A stretch of 64,000 nucleotides of DNA from Lachnospiraceae bacterium (GCA_017441295.1 JAFRYA010000006.1:1-64000); one strand, 5' to 3'. Shown: positions 8,373-17,969, numbered from the stretch's first letter. Notes: generated by a model not told the origin, from the sequence alone. Numbers and translations are program-made.

Positions 8373-9212
8373 ATGAACAAAAAACAGAAAACAAGGGCAA
8401 TTATTATTTTTATTTGTCTGTTCGTAGTTATTCTCGCAGGTACGATTCTTACAGGGACTGCAGGACATGGCGCTGGGGAAGACATCTCCGTAGCCATGAA
8501 GGACGCGGTTCTTCATGAGACTTACAAGGTCAGTCTGTTTGGCCTGATCGATGTTAATCCGGGATTGATATCGGCATTTATAGTGACCGGAGTCTTCCTG
8601 ATCTTCTGTATCATCGTAAGGATATTCGTAATTCCTAAATTTAAGACTATCCCAGGTAAATTCCAGCTGCTTCTTGAGACAGCAGTAGGACTGTTCAGCA
8701 ATATGGCAAAGGCCAATTCGCCGCACAGCTATAGTTTCCTGGGAGCTTATATTTTCGTTGCGGGAGCATATATCTGCGTCAGCACATTATTTGAGCTGTT
8801 CGGCATCCAGGTAATGACAACTCTCGGCACACCGATCTCTCTTCCGGCGCCTCTGTCGGATATCAACGGAGCTGTGTGTCTGGGTGTTTTATCATATCTG
8901 GTAATCTTCATCGGTGGCGTAGTTAAGAATAAGTTTAAGGGCGTAGGCAAAGCACTCAAGGAATTCTCACTTCCGATTTCAATGAGCTTCCGTCTCTTCG
9001 GAGCGCTTCTTTCGGGTGCTCTGGTAACGGATCTTATTTACCATGCTTCCGTAACCAGCTACGGAATTCCGGTAATTGTAGGAGTGCTTTTCACTATCCT
9101 GCATGCGCTGATCCAGGCATACGTCCTTACCACCATCGCATCCACATACTTCGGTGAAGTAACGGAGCCGTCAGTTAAGAAACCAAAGAAAACAAAAAAG
9201 GCTTCCGCATAA
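8373..9212 (+). CDS. atpB: ATP synthase F0 subunit a
   Basis: Stator channel subunit of the F-type ATP synthase that passes ions to and from the c ring. It carries the essential arginine in the penultimate region (PISMSFRLFGALLSGALV, near residue 205) and the conserved last helix LIQAYVLTTIASTYFGEV. About six membrane segments are visible, followed by a Lys-rich cytoplasmic tail. At 279 residues it is longer than average because of an extended N-terminus. No atpI precedes it. It heads the atpBEF(dA)GDC operon. Confidence 0.93.
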   Translation: MNKKQKTRAIIIFICLFVVILAGTILTGTAGHGAGEDISVAMKDAVLHETYKVSLFGLIDVNPGLISAFIVTGVFLIFCIIVRIFVIPKFKTIPGKFQLLLETAVGLFSNMAKANSPHSYSFLGAYIFVAGAYICVSTLFELFGIQVMTTLGTPISLPAPLSDINGAVCLGVLSYLVIFIGGVVKNKFKGVGKALKEFSLPISMSFRLFGALLSGALVTDLIYHASVTSYGIPVIVGVLFTILHALIQAYVLTTIASTYFGEVTEPSVKKPKKTKKASA

Positions 9213-9265
9213 CAGAAGCTTTGGATTTATAAAAAAGCAGGAAATTCCTGCAGGAGGATAAAGAA

Positions 9266-9643
9266 ATGGCAATTAGAGGAAAGAAAATCATAATGGTTCT
9301 TGGCATTGTTATCGTGCTGCTCATAGCATCCATGGCATTCCTTGCAATCACATCAAAGGCTGATACAGCAGATACTGTTGAAGCAACAGTTACTGCAGCT
9401 GAGAGCTCAACTGACAGCTCAACCGGAAGCAAAGCAATTGCAGCAGGTATCGCAATCGGACTTGCAGCACTTGGCGGCGCGCTTGGCATGGGCTGGGCTA
9501 TCCAGAGAGCAATGGAAGGTATTTCCAGACAGCCAGAGGCTGAAGGCAAGATCCGTACCACAATGATGCTCGGACTGGTATTTATTGAGACTGCGATTAT
9601 TTATGCGCTGGTTGTTGCTATATTGATCATATTTGTTTTGTAA
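9266..9643 (+). CDS. atpE: ATP synthase F0 subunit c with an N-terminal extension
   Basis: Rotor ring subunit that carries the ion. Residues about 55-125 are a standard c hairpin: a Gly-rich first helix ([17 protein letters not shown]), the polar loop SRQPEAEGK, and a second helix with the carboxylate in [12 protein letters not shown]. Ahead of this lies a 50-residue extension with a basic start, a hydrophobic stretch (about residues 9-29) and a Thr/Ser/Asp/Glu-rich spacer, which looks like a cleavable signal sequence or an additional membrane helix. The position equivalent to the sodium-binding Gln32 of Ilyobacter is Met; the Ser66 position is Thr and Tyr70 is kept. The coupling ion is therefore unclear. 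The ribosome site GGAGG precedes ATG 9266. Confidence 0.93.
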   Translation: MAIRGKKIIMVLGIVIVLLIASMAFLAITSKADTADTVEATVTAAESSTDSSTGSKAIAAGIAIGLAALGGALGMGWAIQRAMEGISRQPEAEGKIRTTMMLGLVFIETAIIYALVVAILIIFVL

Positions 9644-9658
9644 AGGCGGTAGCAGATA

Positions 9659-10141
9659 ATGACTGGAATACCTCTTAATTTGGACTGGCAGCAGATACTG
9701 CTGCACCTGCTCAATTTTGTAGTCCTGTTCGCGATTCTTTATTTTCTGCTTTATAAGCCTGTCAAAAACTTCATTGAAAAGCGTAGGAAAGCTTATGAGG
9801 ATATAGATAATCAGGCAAAGGCAGACAGGGAAGAAGCTGAGAAAGTCCTTGCGGAATATAAGGAGAAGCTGGCGGGCGTTGACGCTGAGATAGAAGAAAA
9901 GCGCAATGCCGTACTGGAAGAGGCTGCGCATCGCGCCGATGATATCAAAGAAGGCGCAAGAAAAGAAGCCGAGGAAATCCTTGCAAAAGCTGAGCAGCAG
10001 GCAAAGAACGACCTTGACAGAGTCGTTGCTGAAGCCGGAGATAAGGTTGCACAAATGGCTCAAGAAGCTGCCGAGAAAGCAATGTTCGGCAGCACTGAGG
10101 ATGCATACGATGCTTTTTTGGATAAAGCGGAGGAAAAATAA
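9659..10141 (+). CDS. atpF: ATP synthase F0 subunit b
   Basis: Peripheral stalk subunit, 160 residues. One N-terminal membrane helix (LLHLLNFVVLFAILYFLLY) is followed by the conserved KPVKNFIEKRRKAYEDI and a long charged coiled coil rich in Ala, Glu and Lys that reaches toward F1. The C-terminus is ordinary and contains no delta-like domain, so this is not a mycobacterial-style b-delta fusion. The stop codon shares one base with the start of the next gene (TAATG). Confidence 0.93.
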   Translation: MTGIPLNLDWQQILLHLLNFVVLFAILYFLLYKPVKNFIEKRRKAYEDIDNQAKADREEAEKVLAEYKEKLAGVDAEIEEKRNAVLEEAAHRADDIKEGARKEAEEILAKAEQQAKNDLDRVVAEAGDKVAQMAQEAAEKAMFGSTEDAYDAFLDKAEEK

Positions 10142-11880
10142 TGGCAGAAGTATTAGAAGCTGTTTTGTATTCTGATGTTCCGCCATCTGATGAGCAGACC
10201 CTCAGATTCGAAAAGTTCCTGAAAAACAAATACGGACAGGACCTTACCCTCAAGTGGGTGGAGGATCCTTCCATTAATGCGGGCTTTAAGCTGGCCGTTG
10301 GCGCGGAAGTCTATGACTGGAGCCGTGACGGTCTTTTTAGGCAGCTTTCAGAAAAGCTTTCAAAAAGAGTCAACAGCAAAGATACAATTCCTCTGCTGAC
10401 GAAGGCACTGGAAGATTGGGAGCTGGAAATCCTTCCGCAGGAGACCGGTAACGTAACAAGGGTCGGCGACGGCATTGCCATGCTGGACGGCCTTAAAAAC
10501 GTTGCTTACGGCGAGATCGTTATTTTTGAAAACGGCGCCAAGGGAATGGTTCAGAATCTCAAAGAAAATGAAGTCGGATGCCTGGTATTTGATGCCGATG
10601 AGAGAATCATGGCAGGCAGCAGCGTGCGAAGGACCGGAAGGACAGCGAGCATGCCGGTAGGCGATAAGTTCCTGGGCAGGGTTGTTACTGCACTTGGAGC
10701 TCCGATGGACGGAAAAGGCCCGATCACGGCAGAGGATTATTATCCTATTGAGAAAAGGGCACCCGGAATAATCGACCGTCAGCCTGTTAACCAGCCTCTT
10801 AATACAGGTCTTTTGGTAATTGACTCGATGTTCCCTATTGGACGAGGACAAAGAGAGCTGATAATAGGCGACCGCCAGACAGGCAAGACTGCGATCGCTC
10901 TCGATACAATCATCAATCAGAAGGGTAAAAACTGCATCTGCATCTACGTTGCAATCGGACAGAAGACCAGCAACGTGGTTCAGGTTTACGAAACTCTCAA
11001 AAGACACAAGGCAGACGAATACAGTGTTATCGTAGCCGCAAATGCCGGCGATTCAGATTCTCTTCAGTACATTGCTCCTTACGCGGGCTGTGCTCTGGCT
11101 GAATATTTCATGGACAAAGGCAAAGATGTTCTGATCGTTTATGATGACCTTTCAAAACATGCGGTTGCCTACAGAGCTATTTCGCTTCTTTTTGAACGTC
11201 CGCCCGGACGTGAGGCTTTCCCGGGAGATATTTTCTATCTTCATTCAAGGCTTCTGGAAAGAAGCGCTCATTTAAGCGAAGAAAAAGGCGGCGGCAGCAT
11301 TACAGCCCTTCCTATTGTTGAGACTCAGGGAGGAGATGTTTCCGCATATATTCCTACAAATATTATTTCAATTACTGACGGACAGATTTATCTGGAGAGG
11401 AATCTGTTTTTCTCAGGACAGCGTCCTGCAGTAAATGTCGGCCTTTCCGTTTCACGTGTAGGCGGCGATGCCCAGACCAAGGCGGTTAAGAAGGCAGCAG
11501 GTTCATTGAGACTGGATCTCGCCCAGTACAGGGAGATGGAAATCTTTACACAGTTCTCAAGTGATCTGGACGACGTTACAAAGAAGCAGCTGGCATACGG
11601 AACAGGTCTGATGCATATTTTAAGGCAGCCGCAGTACAGCCCTTATTCACAGCATAGACAGGTTGTCCTGCTGGTAAGCGCAACAAATAAATGCATGCAG
11701 GACATTGATCCGGATGATATGGATGCATTTGTTTCGGAGCTCCTTACAGGCTTTGAAAGCGACCTCGGAAATCTCTGCAGAGAGATTGATGCTACAGGTC
11801 AGCTGAGCGATGAGACAAAGAAAGCCATCATTTCATATGCTAACAAAGCAGCAGCTGATTATAAGAAAAAGATTGGTTAA
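10141..11880 (+). CDS. atpA: ATP synthase F1 subunit alpha fused to an N-terminal delta (OSCP) C-terminal domain
   Basis: Residues about 85-579 are a full alpha subunit: TGNVTRVGDGIAMLDGL, the P-loop GDRQTGKTA (from residue 243), SLLFERPPGREAFPGDIFYLHSRLLER and the C-terminal helical bundle. Residues about 7-75 do not belong to alpha. They match the C-terminal half of the delta subunit: spaced hydrophobics and SDEQ in the place of the A..LSEQQ helix, then EDPSINAGFKLAVGAEVYDW and LFRQLSEKL, which align with the delta motif DPS..GG..(I/V)GD.V.D.S..G.L..L. The delta N-terminal helical domain is absent here and in subunit b, and no separate atpH lies in the operon. The start is firm: GGAGG at 10129-10133, seven bases before ATG. 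At 579 residues it is about 75 longer than usual. The fused part is inferred to replace delta. Confidence 0.88.
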   Translation: MAEVLEAVLYSDVPPSDEQTLRFEKFLKNKYGQDLTLKWVEDPSINAGFKLAVGAEVYDWSRDGLFRQLSEKLSKRVNSKDTIPLLTKALEDWELEILPQETGNVTRVGDGIAMLDGLKNVAYGEIVIFENGAKGMVQNLKENEVGCLVFDADERIMAGSSVRRTGRTASMPVGDKFLGRVVTALGAPMDGKGPITAEDYYPIEKRAPGIIDRQPVNQPLNTGLLVIDSMFPIGRGQRELIIGDRQTGKTAIALDTIINQKGKNCICIYVAIGQKTSNVVQVYETLKRHKADEYSVIVAANAGDSDSLQYIAPYAGCALAEYFMDKGKDVLIVYDDLSKHAVAYRAISLLFERPPGREAFPGDIFYLHSRLLERSAHLSEEKGGGSITALPIVETQGGDVSAYIPTNIISITDGQIYLERNLFFSGQRPAVNVGLSVSRVGGDAQTKAVKKAAGSLRLDLAQYREMEIFTQFSSDLDDVTKKQLAYGTGLMHILRQPQYSPYSQHRQVVLLVSATNKCMQDIDPDDMDAFVSELLTGFESDLGNLCREIDATGQLSDETKKAIISYANKAAADYKKKIG

Positions 11881-11882
11881 AT

Positions 11883-12785
11883 ATGGCCGGTATTAAGGAA
11901 ATCAAAAACAAAATAGAAAGCGTTAGCGAAATCCAGAAAATTACCAATGCCATGTATCTGGTGGCTTCGGTCAAGCTGCGCAGAGCCAGGGAGGCGCTCA
12001 ATAATACAAAGCCTTATTTCGATGCGCTTAAGGGCGAGATTTCCGTGATGTTCAGCAATATTGAGCATGTTGAGAGCGTGAATTTTCTGCCTGAGGGCGT
12101 AACGGAGGATAATGATACTCCGCTTCCGGGCAAATATGCGTATCTGATCATCACTGCCGACAAGGGACTGTGCGGTGAATACAACCACAGGGTGATCAGA
12201 GAGGCCGAAAAGCTGATCAAAGAGCACGATGATAATCTGATCTTTGTTGTCGGAGAAAACGGACGAGCTTATTTTTCCTCTCACGGATATCCGGTTGATG
12301 AAAACTTTAAGTATACTGCGCAGAATCCGACGGTTGACCGCGCAAGGATGATCTGCGACGAGGTCGCCGGACGTTTTGAAGCCGGTGAGTTCAGTAAGAT
12401 ATATCTGGTTTATACAGAATTCGGAAACGGTATGAATTCGAAATGCATTTCAAAGAGGCTGCTGCCTCTTCACAGGGCGCATTTCAATGAACTGCCGGGT
12501 GAATCCGAGAATATGTTTGAATTTGTTCCTTCTGTAGAGAAGGTTTTGGAAAATGTCATCCGTAATTATGTAGTTGGCTATGTTTATTCAGCTCTCGTTG
12601 AGAGCTACTGCAGTGAGCAGAACGCCCGAATGAGCGCGATGAACAGCGCGAATAACAATGCGGCAGAAATGCTTGAGACCTTAAGGCTGCAGCATAACCA
12701 TGCAAGACAGGATGAGATCACACAGGAAATAACGGAGATTTCTTCCGGCGCGAATGCGCTGAAGGTATCTTCAGACAAAAGGTGA
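11883..12785 (+). CDS. atpG: ATP synthase F1 subunit gamma
   Basis: Central rotor shaft of F1. The N-terminal helix MAGIKEIKNKIESVSEIQKITNAM is the family opening (shown here as two pieces: IKNKIESV and IQKITNAMYLVAS), and the C-terminal helix YCSEQNARMSAMNSANNNA with ITQEITEI closes the coiled coil. The middle holds the Rossmann-like part with LIITADKGLCGEYN. At 300 residues it is normal. It follows the alpha fusion after two bases and precedes atpD by six. Confidence 0.94.
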   Translation: MAGIKEIKNKIESVSEIQKITNAMYLVASVKLRRAREALNNTKPYFDALKGEISVMFSNIEHVESVNFLPEGVTEDNDTPLPGKYAYLIITADKGLCGEYNHRVIREAEKLIKEHDDNLIFVVGENGRAYFSSHGYPVDENFKYTAQNPTVDRARMICDEVAGRFEAGEFSKIYLVYTEFGNGMNSKCISKRLLPLHRAHFNELPGESENMFEFVPSVEKVLENVIRNYVVGYVYSALVESYCSEQNARMSAMNSANNNAAEMLETLRLQHNHARQDEITQEITEISSGANALKVSSDKR

Positions 12786-14646
<1,861 letters not shown>

Positions 14647-14650
<4 letters not shown>

Positions 14651-15291
14651 AGCAGAACATCAAAAGACCGGAAATAGCAATGATTATCCTTGCAGCTGTT
14701 GTGTTCGCAGCCGGACGTATAGCTTTTTATTTAAGCGGAGAGGTTATCTGGGTAACTTCAGTAAGCAAAGCAGTAATGACGATGATCATAATGATTATCG
14801 CGATCTCTGTCTTCAGCCGCAAAAGAACCCGATTTAATGCATTTATTCTGGCCGCAATCGCCGTATACTGCGCCGCGGACATAATGATAAATATCAGCTT
14901 CCCGGTCGGAATGGGGCTGTTCGCATTAGGGCATATAGTCTTCCTTGTGGGCAGCCTGATAGAGAATCATAAGATCAAACCTTTGCAGATCATATTGTTT
15001 GCGGTTGTCGCGGTAATAATTGTTGCAGGCTTTATCATTTTGAGAAAGATGATTCCTGCGCAGCTTTTCCTGCCGGCCCTGATCTATGCCATTCTTTTGA
15101 TTACGGCATGGGCATCTGTTTTCAACAAGGGACTGCTCCTGCGCATAGGTTATTCGATTTTCGTCATCAGCGACATGATGCTGGCGCTCAATGCAGTTCT
15201 GAAAGGCAATATTATTGTGGCGGTCACAGAGCTGGCAATTTACTATGTAGCGCTGGTTCTGTTCAGTTTTTCAATGCTGCGCGAAAAATAG
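14647..15291 (+). CDS. YhhN-family membrane protein (lysoplasmalogenase-like)
   Basis: A 214-residue polytopic membrane protein with about eight hydrophobic segments and little else. The placing of acidic residues in AIAVYCAADIMINI, the ALGHIVFLVGSL segment, and the last helix YYVALVLFSFSML resemble the YhhN/TMEM86 family, whose characterised members hydrolyse lysoplasmalogen. The match is by pattern only. The start is TTG 14647, overlapping the atpC stop (TTGA), with AAAGGAG at 14631-14637 at good spacing. It is co-transcribed with the ATP synthase genes, which is unusual company. Confidence 0.6.
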
Positions 15292-15301
15292 AAAAAAGTA
15301 C

Positions 15302-15330
15302 TTGATTTTATCATACCGATGTCATATAAT
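15302..15330 (+). promoter_or_regulatory. Promoter of tRNA-Lys
   Basis: TTGATT (15302-15307), 17-base spacer, perfect TATAAT (15325-15330). The start point would be about 15337, some 22 bases ahead of the tRNA. Confidence 0.75.
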
Positions 15331-15358
15331 TGCAAAGCGTCACAAATGACGGACGTAA

Positions 15359-15431
15359 GCACCTCTAGCTCAGTTGGTAGAGCACCTGACTCTTAATCAG
15401 GGTGTCCAGGGTTCGAGCCCCTGGAGGTGCA
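15359..15431 (+). tRNA. tRNA-Lys (anticodon CUU)
   Basis: Complete cloverleaf: acceptor GCACCTC/GAGGTGC is fully paired, the D arm is AGCTCAGTTGGTAGAGC, the anticodon stem is CCTGA/TCAGG around CTCTTAA (anticodon CUU), the T arm is CAGGG-TTCGAGC-CCCTG, and the discriminator is A. CCA is not encoded. Its 3' third is echoed, inverted, twice just downstream (see the repeats). Confidence 0.95.
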
Positions 15432-15636
15432 CAAGAAAAAGGATTCCGGAAGGAATCCTTTTTTTGTGCACCGGAAGTGGCTCGAACCAGGAGGGAGCGC
15501 GAAGCGCGGAAGGAGAAGGTCCAGTGGACCGCCGACTTAGGCGCTGGCCTGAAAGGCGCCCGAGGCGCCGGTGGGAGCCCCTGGAGCAGGATTCCGAAAG
15601 GAATCCTTTTTTTGTGCACCGGAAGGGGCTCGAACC
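15409..15636. repeat. Inverted and direct repeats of a tRNA 3'-end-plus-terminator module
   Basis: The block 15441-15488 (hairpin, T run, GTGCACCGGAAGTGGCTCGAACC split across its end) recurs at 15589-15636 with only two differences in 48 bases. Read on the minus strand, each block is a T-loop/acceptor 3' end (GGTTCGAGCC, then GGTGCA) followed by the same A-run and hairpin as the real tRNA-Lys. The first block together with the tRNA 3' end makes a large palindrome, about 15409-15488. The 100 bases between the two blocks are GC-rich and made of small hairpins (GGTCC AGT GGACC; GGCGCC repeats). Open frames here have Arg-rich, low-complexity products and are not genes. Confidence 0.75.
15436..15467 (+). 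terminator. Terminator of tRNA-Lys
   Basis: GGATTCC (15441-15447), loop GGAA, GGAATCC (15452-15458), preceded by five A residues and followed by seven T residues, so it can act in both directions. Confidence 0.85.
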
Positions 15637-15667
15637 ATTCATTTTCCGTCTTTGCCACTCCGATTTT

Positions 15668-15861
15668 GTACGTAATTAAGCAAAACAGAGGTTTTAGTAC
15701 AAAATTTGACCTCATTTTCGGCTTTGAAAAGAAGTGTTTTTTGTACTAAAAGTGTCGAAAGCGGCATCTTCGAACAAAAATCTGTCGAAATAATTCTGAA
15801 AAATGAAGTCAAATCGAGAAATTTTGTGTACGTAAATGGCGAATTAGGTGGTTTACGTACA
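15668..15861. repeat. AT-rich intergenic region with inverted GTAC-centred repeats
   Basis: GTACGTAA lies at 15668-15675. TTTTAGTACAAAA (15692-15704) is the exact inverse of 15739-15751, and TGTACGTAAA (15827-15836) is the exact inverse of TTTACGTACA (15852-15861). The same GTACGTAA core arranged as inverted pairs recurs at 58243-58346. In both places the array lies upstream of a plus-strand gene. The rest of 15637-15940 is AT-rich and shows only the ribosome site of the next gene (AAAAAGGAG). Confidence 0.6.
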
Positions 15862-15940
15862 AACATAAACAGAAAAATATTGTCTGCCGCCCGCATTAGG
15901 GCTAAAATTGTCATAAGATTTTTAAGAAAAAGGAGCAATC

Positions 15941-16873
15941 ATGCAGACTATTCTTGAGACAAGGGGACTGACTAAGAAATACGGCAACAAAGCCGTGGTC
16001 AATAACATCAGTATGCATATTGATCGCGGGGAGGTTTACGGATTCATCGGCAGGAACGGCGCGGGCAAGACGACGTTTATGAGACTCGTGCTGGGGCTGG
16101 CGCTGCCGGACGCAGGCGAGATTTCACTGTTCGGGGGCGAAAGCAGAAAGAGCGCGGGACAGAAGATCGGCAGCATTGTTGAGGCGCCGGCGCTGTATAC
16201 TAACTGCAGCGCATACGAGAATCTCAAAAGATTTTCCACGCTGATCAACTATAACAGACGCGGCGCGCAAAAGCGCGAGATCAACGAAGACCAAATGATT
16301 CACGAGCTGATCGATATCGTGGGGCTGACTGACGCCGCCAAGAAAAAGGCAGGTCATTATTCGCTGGGAATGAAGCAGAGGCTGGGCCTCGCTATCGCTA
16401 TGCTGGGCGAGCCTGAGTTCCTGGTGCTGGACGAACCGGTTAACGGCCTGGATCCTGCCGGCATCAAAGAGATCAGAGACGCGATCAATAATCTGAAACA
16501 GGCCAAGGGCGTTACCTTCCTGATTTCCAGCCATCTGCTTGACGAGCTATCCAAAATCGTTACGAAATACGGTATCATTAACGATGGCTATCTGGTAGAA
16601 GAGGTCAGGGCGAGTGATCTGGACAGAATGTCCAGCAGGTCCGTGACGGTTGTGGTTGATGACCCTGCGAAAGCTGTGGAAATCATTTCGGGGCTGGTTC
16701 CTAGAGAAGATATTTCGGTTGTGGAACACGCGGTTAATATTTCCTGCCATAACGTGCCGGTTCCTTCGGCGGAGCTGAACAGGCGGCTGGTTTCGGCGGG
16801 TGTCTCTGTCAGCGCGCTGCACAACAAGAGCGTCAGTGTTGAGGATTATTTCATAGAAAGGATGGGCAGATAA
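15941..16873 (+). CDS. ABC transporter ATP-binding protein (BcrA-like, ABC-2 system)
   Basis: Cytoplasmic ATPase of an ABC exporter. Residues about 1-220 are the nucleotide-binding domain: Walker A GRNGAGKTT, Q-loop region, signature YSLGMKQRLGLAIAML, Walker B FLVLDEPVNGLDPAG, and H-loop LISSHLLDEL. The last 90 residues form a separate C-terminal part with RSVTVVVDDPAKAVEII, as in the bacitracin/lantibiotic-immunity-type ATPases. It is followed one base later by its permease. The substrate is unknown; the convergent neighbour across the shared terminator is peptide gene A, so an export or immunity role for that peptide is possible but unproven. Confidence 0.88.
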   Translation: MQTILETRGLTKKYGNKAVVNNISMHIDRGEVYGFIGRNGAGKTTFMRLVLGLALPDAGEISLFGGESRKSAGQKIGSIVEAPALYTNCSAYENLKRFSTLINYNRRGAQKREINEDQMIHELIDIVGLTDAAKKKAGHYSLGMKQRLGLAIAMLGEPEFLVLDEPVNGLDPAGIKEIRDAINNLKQAKGVTFLISSHLLDELSKIVTKYGIINDGYLVEEVRASDLDRMSSRSVTVVVDDPAKAVEIISGLVPREDISVVEHAVNISCHNVPVPSAELNRRLVSAGVSVSALHNKSVSVEDYFIERMGR

Positions 16874-16874
16874 G

Positions 16875-17651
16875 ATGAAAGATTTACTGAAATTTGAGTC
16901 CAGAAAACTGTTCCACGCCAAGATCCTCTACATCTGCATCATTATTGTTATTGCTGTGCTGCTTTTGTTCATGGGCGTTCAGAAGCTGACCGACGTTTTA
17001 ATGGAGGAGATAAGCGGCGCTGAAAGTGATATATTCCTGATCGGAACGGGCAACAGCGGCCTGTCGTGGATGCTGTCATCACTTACTCCGTACGTTATAA
17101 TGGTTTTCGGCGTTTTTACAGCCATATATGTATGTGGTGATTTCGGAAACGGAACCATCAAAAACATCTTTTCGAGGGGATATTCCCGCACGGAAGTATA
17201 CTTTTCGAAATATTTTATTTCGCTGTTTGTTCTGCTTGGATTCGGTCTGATCTCTATGCTGATCGGATTCCTGGGCGGAACGTTAATGTGGAGAATCGGA
17301 GGAGGCTGGAGCTTCAAAGTGATTCTTCTGATGCTGATTCAGCTGGTCGGAATAGCTGCATATAATGCGCTGTTTTGTTTCTTCGCCGCATTACTTAAGA
17401 AGATGGCGACAACGATGATACTGGCCATTGCCACGCCGTTTGCGTTTTCACTGATACTGTCACTTATCGATCTGCTGGTGGATCTCAGAAGGGTAAATGT
17501 TTCCGATTTCTGGATCAGCGGATGCATTAGCAGCGCATCGTCTGTAGGAGCGTCTTCCGGAGATATGATAAGAGGATTAGTGGTCGCGCTTGTTTATATC
17601 GCAATATTCACTGTTTGTGGCTGGCTCCTCGCCAGAAAGCGCGAAGTATAA
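16875..17651 (+). CDS. ABC-2 type transporter permease
   Basis: Membrane partner of the preceding ATPase, 258 residues. It begins with a short cytoplasmic segment (MKDLLKFESRKLFHAK), then about six membrane helices with the ABC-2 pattern: an early helix, a long extracellular loop, the amphipathic GNGTIKNIFSRGYSRTEVYFSKY coupling region (here in two parts, GNGTIKNIFSRG and RTEVYFSKY), and a final helix ending in LLARKREV. This matches exporters of the bacitracin/lantibiotic self-protection type. It starts one base after the ATPase stop and ends 23 bases before a bidirectional terminator. Confidence 0.85.
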   Translation: MKDLLKFESRKLFHAKILYICIIIVIAVLLLFMGVQKLTDVLMEEISGAESDIFLIGTGNSGLSWMLSSLTPYVIMVFGVFTAIYVCGDFGNGTIKNIFSRGYSRTEVYFSKYFISLFVLLGFGLISMLIGFLGGTLMWRIGGGWSFKVILLMLIQLVGIAAYNALFCFFAALLKKMATTMILAIATPFAFSLILSLIDLLVDLRRVNVSDFWISGCISSASSVGASSGDMIRGLVVALVYIAIFTVCGWLLARKREV

Positions 17652-17673
17652 ATAAATATTTTAATAAAAACAG

Positions 17674-17702
17674 AAAAGGAGCGGCTCTTCGCCGCTCCTT
17701 TT
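17674..17702. terminator. Bidirectional terminator between the ABC permease and peptide gene A
   Basis: AAAAGGAGCGGC (17674-17685), loop TCTTC, GCCGCTCCTTTT (17691-17702). T-rich flanks on both sides suit both strands. Read on the minus strand, the 21-base core including the asymmetric GAAGA loop is identical to the terminator of peptide gene B. Confidence 0.9.
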
Positions 17703-17725
17703 GTATAACAGTTGGGGTATTTTAA

Positions 17726-17821
17726 TTACATAAACATGTTGCTTACTGCGAATTCCTGAGCTGTTAAATCGCTCATAGCTTCCAGGCCCCATGCTCTAAA
17801 GAAATAATTTGTTCTTTCCAT
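17726..17821 (-). CDS. Peptide A: 31-residue small peptide, paralogue of peptide B (unrecognised family)
   Basis: I do not recognise this family. The frame ATG 17821 to TAA 17726-17728 gives 31 residues with Trp-Gly at 11-12 and the C-terminus SDLTAQEFAVSNMFM (residues 17-31). Peptide B ends identically except for one residue. In the last 17 aligned codons the two genes differ at four synonymous third positions and only one residue, which argues for selection on the protein. AAAAGGAGAT sits nine bases before the ATG. No Cys, no double-Gly leader site and no membrane helix are visible; net charge is about -2. It has its own leader and terminator, so it is a single-gene unit. Candidate roles are a signalling peptide, a secreted or modified peptide precursor, or a small regulatory protein; none is shown. 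Confidence 0.75.
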   Translation of the reverse strand: MERTNYFFRAWGLEAMSDLTAQEFAVSNMFM

Positions 17822-17969
17822 TGTTTTGATCTCCTTTTCTGTAATAATTGGTATTGGTATTATTGGTTAACTTCTGACTGAAGGATAACGTTTTTTGAGC
17901 CGAAAAAGAAGAACGGAATGAGACGATGTGTTCAGAGACCGAACGATTCAGGACAAATCGTTCGATTTT
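17822..17969 (-). promoter_or_regulatory. Conserved 148-nt leader of peptide gene A
   Basis: Without any gap, about 134 of 148 bases match the region upstream of peptide gene B (23316-23463). Reading 5' to 3' on the minus strand it contains: a palindrome CGAACGATT/AATCGTTCG (17963-17939 region), a 41-base fully conserved block including CATTCCGTTCTTC and GGCTCAAAAAACG, a potential hairpin GTTA..CTTC/GAAG.TAAC in which the two bases that differ between copies lie in the loop, three CCAAT repeats, and AAAAGGAGAT. I cannot assign -35/-10 boxes with confidence. Confidence 0.7.

Noticed and set aside
9419..10186. A 255-codon minus-strand frame opposite atpE/atpF
   Set aside because: A shadow of strongly conserved ATP synthase genes; Cys/Leu/Phe-rich product with no start signal.
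15365..15749. Open frames of 80-116 residues on both strands across tRNA-Lys and the repeats
   Set aside because: Their products are low-complexity and Arg-rich, run through a tRNA and hairpin repeats, and have no ribosome sites.
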